Positions 60,081-64,000 of a stretch of DNA of 64,000 bases are shown piece after piece (position 1 is the first letter of the stretch; every line of letters starts with the position of its first letter). The stretch comes from an uncultured Sphingomonas sp. (GTDB lineage: Bacteria; Pseudomonadota; Alphaproteobacteria; Sphingomonadales; Sphingomonadaceae): NCBI RefSeq assembly GCF_937871615.1, contig NZ_CALMPA010000011.1, positions 1 through 64,000 of the forward strand, in the 5' to 3' direction. Under the pieces are notes generated by a model. The model ran no database searches, was not told where the DNA came from, and saw nothing but the letters and a program-made list of their open reading frames with translations. The translations under genes were made by a program, and so were the position numbers.

Positions 60081-61426
60081 CAGTGGATATCCAGAATCGA
60101 CTGGAAGGTATCGCGCGCCACCTGGATGATGCGGCTCGACGCGGAATAGGCTTGCTGAAACCTGAGCAGATCGACCGCCTCGGTATCGAGATCGACGCCG
60201 GAAACCGCATCGCGCGCCGAAATCGCGCCATCATGGATCGCGCCCTGCGCGGCGGCCACGGTATTGCGGCTCTGTAGCGCGGCGGCATTGGTGGAGATCA
60301 TAGTCGTCAGCTTGTTCTCGAACCCGGCGGTGGTGCGCAGGCTGTCGAACTGGAGGATGTTGCTGTTATCGCGCGTGCCCCCGCCCACGGCGGCGGCGGC
60401 GATGCCCGAAGGATCGGCGAGCGCGAGCGATATGTCGGTCGGCGCGGCGCCGACGGCGAACATCGGCTGGCCGGCATTGTTGTTGAGATCGCGCCCCTGC
60501 GCCTGAAGCGCGTTGACGCCGCTCACGAAGCTGGTCGCAAGATTGTTGAGTTGATCGCGGGTGTCGGCGATGCGCTGCGCCCCGTCGACGATGCCGCCCA
60601 GCGCCCCACCGTTCGGCGCGAGCGCGGCATAATCGCCGCCACGCTGCACCGCGAAGGATACGGCGCCCGATGCGTTGCGCGCATAAGTGACGGTCGCGGC
60701 ATCATTGCCCGATACGAGCACCGGCCCGCCGGAGCCGCCCGCACGGACGGCGGCGCGGCCCGCCGCGTCGAACGTGACGTTCACGTCAACCAGCGCGCTC
60801 ATCTGATCGAGGATCGCGTCGCGCTGGTCGGAGAGGCTGGCGGATTGCGCACTGTTCGCGCCGACACGCCCCAGCCCCTCGTTCACCTTGGCGAGCGATG
60901 TGGCGAGCGCGTTGAGGCTGGCGGTCGCCTGATCGGCGGTGGCATCAAGATCGGCGGTCACCTGCGCCAGCGCATCGCCCGTCGCGGCGAACGCGCCGGC
61001 AACGGTGGTGGCGTTTTCCAGCATCGTCGCGCGCGGCCCGCTCGATCCCGGATCGGCGGCGACCGCCTTGGCGGCGTTGAAGAAACTCGTCAGGCTCGTC
61101 GAAAGGTCAGGCCCGGTAAGCGCGGACTGGATGCGACCGAGCCACACCGATCCCGCCTCTGTCCGCGCGAGGTCCGCGCCCGATGCGCGCACGGCGGCCG
61201 ATTTGAACATGTCCGACGCGCGATTGACGCCCGCCGCGATCGAGCCATAGCCGTTCATCGCCGAGGCGGCGGTGAGCAGCCCCGCCGGCGCGGCGACCTC
61301 CTTCACGTTGATCGAGCGGCGCGAATAAGACGTATTGCCGACGTTCGCGATGTTCTCCGACACCGTCGAAAGCGCCGTCTGATACGTGCGCACGCCCGAA
61401 GCGCCGATGGAGAGCAGGTCGGCCAT
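60080..61426 (-). CDS. flgK: Flagellar hook-associated protein FlgK (HAP1)
   Basis: A 448-residue structural protein. N-terminal rod/hook signature MADLLSIGASGVRTYQTALS TVSENIANVGNTSYSRRSIN, central variable domain, and C-terminal VSGVDLDTEAVDLLRFQQAY SASSRIIQVA. Exported by the flagellar type III system without a signal peptide. Coupled to flgJ and flgL by 1-bp overlaps. Confidence 0.94.
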   Translation of the reverse strand: MADLLSIGASGVRTYQTALSTVSENIANVGNTSYSRRSINVKEVAAPAGLLTAASAMNGYGSIAAGVNRASDMFKSAAVRASGADLARTEAGSVWLGRIQSALTGPDLSTSLTSFFNAAKAVAADPGSSGPRATMLENATTVAGAFAATGDALAQVTADLDATADQATASLNALATSLAKVNEGLGRVGANSAQSASLSDQRDAILDQMSALVDVNVTFDAAGRAAVRAGGSGGPVLVSGNDAATVTYARNASGAVSFAVQRGGDYAALAPNGGALGGIVDGAQRIADTRDQLNNLATSFVSGVNALQAQGRDLNNNAGQPMFAVGAAPTDISLALADPSGIAAAAVGGGTRDNSNILQFDSLRTTAGFENKLTTMISTNAAALQSRNTVAAAQGAIHDGAISARDAVSGVDLDTEAVDLLRFQQAYSASSRIIQVARDTFQSILDIH

Positions 61427-61767
61427 CAGCTTTTCGTGGAGCCATCATGGTTAAGATCGGGTTGCGATCGCGCGAGGAAATCGGTCATCGCCTTGCCGAT
61501 GCCGATCGGCGCGTGCTGCGCCATCTGCTGCACGATCTTCTGATCCTGCATGTCGCGAAACGTATCGAGCGCTTTGCTGTCGAACAGCGGATCGGCAAGC
61601 TTTGCGCTGCGCATTGATTTCAGCATCATGCCGGTGAACACCGCCTCGAACTGCTGCCCCGCTTTCGCGAGATTTTCCTTCGAGGCCGCGCGCGACAGGC
61701 CGGTATCCAGCCCGGTCGCGCCGGTGATCTGCGTCTTGGCGACGGCGCTGGCGATCGTGTCGGTCAT
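61426..61767 (-). CDS. flgJ: Rod-binding protein FlgJ (N-terminal domain only)
   Basis: A 113-residue rod-scaffold protein: AGQQFEAVFTGMMLKSMRSA KLADPLFDSKALDTFRDMQD QKIVQQMA, the FlgJ rod-binding domain. The C-terminal muramidase of enteric FlgJ is absent, normal for alphaproteobacteria, so a separate wall hydrolase must open the peptidoglycan. It overlaps flgI by 4 bp (ATGA). Confidence 0.93.
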   Translation of the reverse strand: MTDTIASAVAKTQITGATGLDTGLSRAASKENLAKAGQQFEAVFTGMMLKSMRSAKLADPLFDSKALDTFRDMQDQKIVQQMAQHAPIGIGKAMTDFLARSQPDLNHDGSTKS

Positions 61768-62915
61768 AGCACGATCAGCTCCGCCTTGAGCGCGCCCGCT
61801 TCCTTCAGCGCTTCGAGGATCGCGACGAGATCGGCGGGCGAGGCACCGATCGCGTTCACCGCCTTCACCACATCGGCCAGCTTTGGCCCCGGCGCGAGCA
61901 AGAACATCGGGCGGTGCTCCTCATCGACGGCGAGACGCGACTTCTGCTGCATCGCGGTCTGCCCCTGGCTGAACGGAGCAGGCTGGCTGATCCGCTGGCT
62001 TTCATCGATGCGCACGGTCAGCTTGCCGTGCGTCACCGCGGCCGGACCCACCCGAACCGCAGAGTTTATAACGACCGTTCCCGTCCGGGCATTAACGATT
62101 ACTTTCGCGGGCGGCTCGGCGGCGACCACATCGAGGTTCTCGATCTCGGACATCAGCGTCGCGCGCACATCGGCGCCAACCGGCGCGCGCACCGAGACGG
62201 ATACCGCGTCGGTCGCCTGCGCGGTGCCGAAGCCGAGCCGCTGGTTGATGACCGCGGCGACATTCTGCGCGGTGGTGAAATCGGCACGCGCGAGGTTGAA
62301 GGTGAGCGTCGGCGTCCGATCGAAGCCGGTGGCGACCGCGCGCTCGACGGTCGCGCCCTCGGGGATACGCCCGGTGGAGGGCACGTTGACGACGATCTGC
62401 GATCCGTCCTTCCCTTCCGCGCCCAGCCCGCCGACCGCGAGATTGCCCTGCGCCATCGCATAGACCTGCCCGTCCGCGCCGAGCAGCGGGGTCAGCACCA
62501 GCGCGCCGCCACGCAGCGATTTCGCCTTGCCGACCGATGCGACGGTGATGTCGATCCGCTGGCCGGGCTTGGCGAAGGCGGGCAGTTCGGCGGTAATCAT
62601 CACCACCGCCGCGTTCTTGAGGCCGGGATTGACGTTCGGCGGCAGTTGCAGGCCGAAGCGCGAGGCGACCGCCTTCACCGATTGCACGGTGAATTCAAGG
62701 TTGTCGTCCCCGGTGCCGGGCAGGCCCACGACGATGCCGTAACCCGTCAACTGGTTGGAGCGGATGCCCTGAAAGCCGCCGAGATCCTTGATGCGATCGG
62801 CGCCGGCGGGATTGGCCGGCAGGATCGCGACAAGAAGCGCGATCAACGCGAGCCACCAGCCGCCGTGACGGCGGGTGTGGCGCGCGGAAAGGCGGGGCAG
62901 AACGAGGCTGGTCAT
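61764..62915 (-). CDS. flgI: Flagellar P-ring protein FlgI
   Basis: A 383-residue periplasmic P-ring subunit with a signal peptide (WWLALIALLVAILPANPAGA). RIKDLGGFQGIRSNQLTGYG IVVGLPGTGD is the family opening; FRDFTTAQNV-like ADFTTAQNVAAVINQRLG and the C-terminal ADVVKAVNAIGASPADLVAI LEALKEAGAL are signatures. It overlaps flgH by 1 bp and flgJ by 4 bp. Confidence 0.96.
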   Translation of the reverse strand: MTSLVLPRLSARHTRRHGGWWLALIALLVAILPANPAGADRIKDLGGFQGIRSNQLTGYGIVVGLPGTGDDNLEFTVQSVKAVASRFGLQLPPNVNPGLKNAAVVMITAELPAFAKPGQRIDITVASVGKAKSLRGGALVLTPLLGADGQVYAMAQGNLAVGGLGAEGKDGSQIVVNVPSTGRIPEGATVERAVATGFDRTPTLTFNLARADFTTAQNVAAVINQRLGFGTAQATDAVSVSVRAPVGADVRATLMSEIENLDVVAAEPPAKVIVNARTGTVVINSAVRVGPAAVTHGKLTVRIDESQRISQPAPFSQGQTAMQQKSRLAVDEEHRPMFLLAPGPKLADVVKAVNAIGASPADLVAILEALKEAGALKAELIVL

Positions 62916-63616
62916 CAGAACGGGCTCACCACCTGGAAGAAGCGGCTCAGCCAGCCCTGGCGGCTGGCGCGGGCGACATCGCCCCGGCCGGTATAAGCGA
63001 TCTGCGCATCGGCCACGCGGGTCGACAGCACGTTATTGTCCAGGTCGATATCCGCGATCCGGACGATGCCCTTGATCTGGACCACCTCGTCCCCGCGATT
63101 GAGCGTGACATGTTTCTGGCCCTGCACCAGCATCGTGCCATTGGGGTAAACCTGCGCCACCGTCACCGAAATCGCGCCGGTGAGCGAATTGGCCTGATCG
63201 GTCGTGCCGGTGCCCTTGAAGTTGCGCGTGCCGCTCGCCGCGGCGTCGGTCGGCTTGAACAGCGAAAGCGGGCCGGTGCTGGGCGGGGTAAGGCCGAAGC
63301 CGCCACCCGAATCGAGCTTCGACGAGGCTGATTTGGATGCGGCGGTGCGCTCGACCAGCACGATCGTCAGCGGATCGCCGACCCGGCGCGCGCGCCATCC
63401 CTCATAGAGCGCGGCATAGCCGCCCGACGCCTGAAAGATCGCCCCGTTGGGCTGGGGCGCGGCCTCGGGCTGCGCCACGGGCGCGAGGCGGGCGGCGGAG
63501 AAATCCTCCGCCGGCCCCTTCTTGCCGAACAGCCTGGCATCGGCGGGCGACACCGCGACCAGCGCGACCGCGATGCCGATGCCGATGCCGGCGAGGGAAT
63601 GTGAAGCGCGCATCAT
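62915..63616 (-). CDS. flgH: Flagellar L-ring protein FlgH (no lipobox)
   Basis: A 233-residue L-ring subunit: IFQASGGYAALYEGWRARRV GDPLTIVLVERTAASKSAS, NFKGTGTTDQANSLTGAISV TVAQVYPNGTMLVQGQKHVT LNRGDEVVQIKGIVRIADID and VADAQIAYTGRGDVARASR QGWLSRFF are family signatures. A signal peptide is present (IGIAVALVAVSPADA) but the protein has no cysteine, so it cannot be acylated as enteric FlgH is. The start at 63616 is preferred over 63631 by spacing to GGGA. Confidence 0.94.
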   Translation of the reverse strand: MMRASHSLAGIGIGIAVALVAVSPADARLFGKKGPAEDFSAARLAPVAQPEAAPQPNGAIFQASGGYAALYEGWRARRVGDPLTIVLVERTAASKSASSKLDSGGGFGLTPPSTGPLSLFKPTDAAASGTRNFKGTGTTDQANSLTGAISVTVAQVYPNGTMLVQGQKHVTLNRGDEVVQIKGIVRIADIDLDNNVLSTRVADAQIAYTGRGDVARASRQGWLSRFFQVVSPF

Positions 63617-63630
63617 GTCCGATCCCGGCA

Positions 63631-64000
63631 TCAGATGTTCTGGTTGACGTATTTGAGCATGTCGTCGGTCGCCGAGATCATCTTGGAATTGACCTCATAG
63701 GCGCGCTGCGTCTCGATCATGTCGACTAGCTCCTCGACGACATTGACGTTCGATGCCTCCAGCATCCCCTGCCGCACCGTGCCGCGCCCGCCCTCGCCCG
63801 GCACGCCCAGATTGGCGGCGCCCGACGCGGCGGTTTCCTTGACGTAATTGTCGCCCGCGCTTTGCAGGCCGGCGGCATTGGGGAAGTTCGCGATCTGGAT
63901 CTGCCCCAGCGTCTGCGCGTTGCTCTGGCCCGGCACCGTCGCGGAAACGGTGCCGTCGGTGCCGATCGTGATCGAGGAGGCGCCTTCGGGTACGGTGATC
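63631..64000 (-). CDS. flgG: Flagellar distal rod protein FlgG (partial, 5' end outside window)
   Basis: Only the C-terminal ~122 residues are inside. Reading from the edge: ITVPEGASSITIGTDGTVSA, then TVPGQSNAQTLGQIQIANFP, ending with GMLEASNVNVVEELVDMIET QRAYEVNSKMISATDDML KYVNQ, which is the FlgG C-terminal signature. The frame is intact to the window edge; the start lies beyond it. It is the upstream member of flgGHIJKL. Confidence 0.93.
   Translation of the reverse strand, partial: ITVPEGASSITIGTDGTVSATVPGQSNAQTLGQIQIANFPNAAGLQSAGDNYVKETAASGAANLGVPGEGGRGTVRQGMLEASNVNVVEELVDMIETQRAYEVNSKMISATDDMLKYVNQNI

Overview
The window looks like a chromosomal segment of a motile, aerobic, GC-rich alphaproteobacterium of the sphingomonad group, most likely Sphingomonas or a close relative. 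The basis is very high GC with GC-ending codons, a CcrM-type GANTC methyltransferase, a split pntAA/pntAB/pntB transhydrogenase, a TonB-dependent receptor, CopA/CopB copper proteins, an ScfR/RamB-type regulator beside isocitrate lyase, and extragenic repeats of a kind familiar from sphingomonad genomes. No database search was possible, so the genus is an inference. No prophage, insertion sequence, CRISPR array or rRNA was seen; there is one tRNA, tRNA-Val(UAC).

Layout. 0-16.7 kb: polysaccharide flippase, tRNA-Val, a winged-helix regulator, the proton-translocating transhydrogenase operon (with a small cytochrome-oxidase-subunit-IV-like gene in front and a small periplasmic protein between pntAA and pntAB), a sigma-54 response regulator, then minus-strand housekeeping genes: HAD phosphatase-folP, ccrM, DUF1272-thiD/VOC fusion-rnhB, an exported amidohydrolase (plus strand), a TonB-C protein and glmM. 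16.7-24 kb (plus strand): dicarboxylate symporter, Coq4-family protein, recF, MFS transporter, gyrB. 24-33.6 kb: copAB, a BetI-like TetR regulator, a Rieske oxygenase, a phytoene-desaturase-like flavoprotein, DUF1275, an APC permease and a SleB-type lipoprotein hydrolase. 33.8-42 kb: a formaldehyde-detoxification operon (FAD reductase-adhC-fghA), a two-component system and a TonB-dependent receptor. 42-47 kb: MarR regulator divergent from a three-gene EmrA-EmrB-NodT efflux operon. 47-57 kb: ScfR/RamB-like regulator divergent from a 51-residue ORF plus aceA; sdaA; another two-component system; a Gly/Trp-rich lipoprotein; rph-rdgB; 3-hydroxybutyryl-CoA dehydrogenase. 57-64 kb: motAB and the distal end of a tightly packed flgGHIJKL operon, with flgG cut by the window edge.

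How it works together. Several regulator/target pairs come with visible operator candidates: a perfect 14-bp palindrome between the BetI-like TetR gene and the Rieske gene, a CAATAC-N3-GTATTG element between marR and emrA, a GTAAA-N4-TTTAC element between the ScfR-like gene and aceA, and a 24-bp near-palindrome over the ribosome-binding site of the Coq4-family gene, whose regulator is not obvious locally. The ccrM upstream region holds eight GANTC sites and a TTAACCAT (CtrA-type) half-site, which points to cell-cycle control of the methyltransferase by its own methylation and by CtrA. The least explained parts are the BetI-TetR/Rieske/flavoprotein cluster, the ThiD-VOC fusion, the extra periplasmic protein in the pnt operon, and the leader ORF plus hairpin before aceA.
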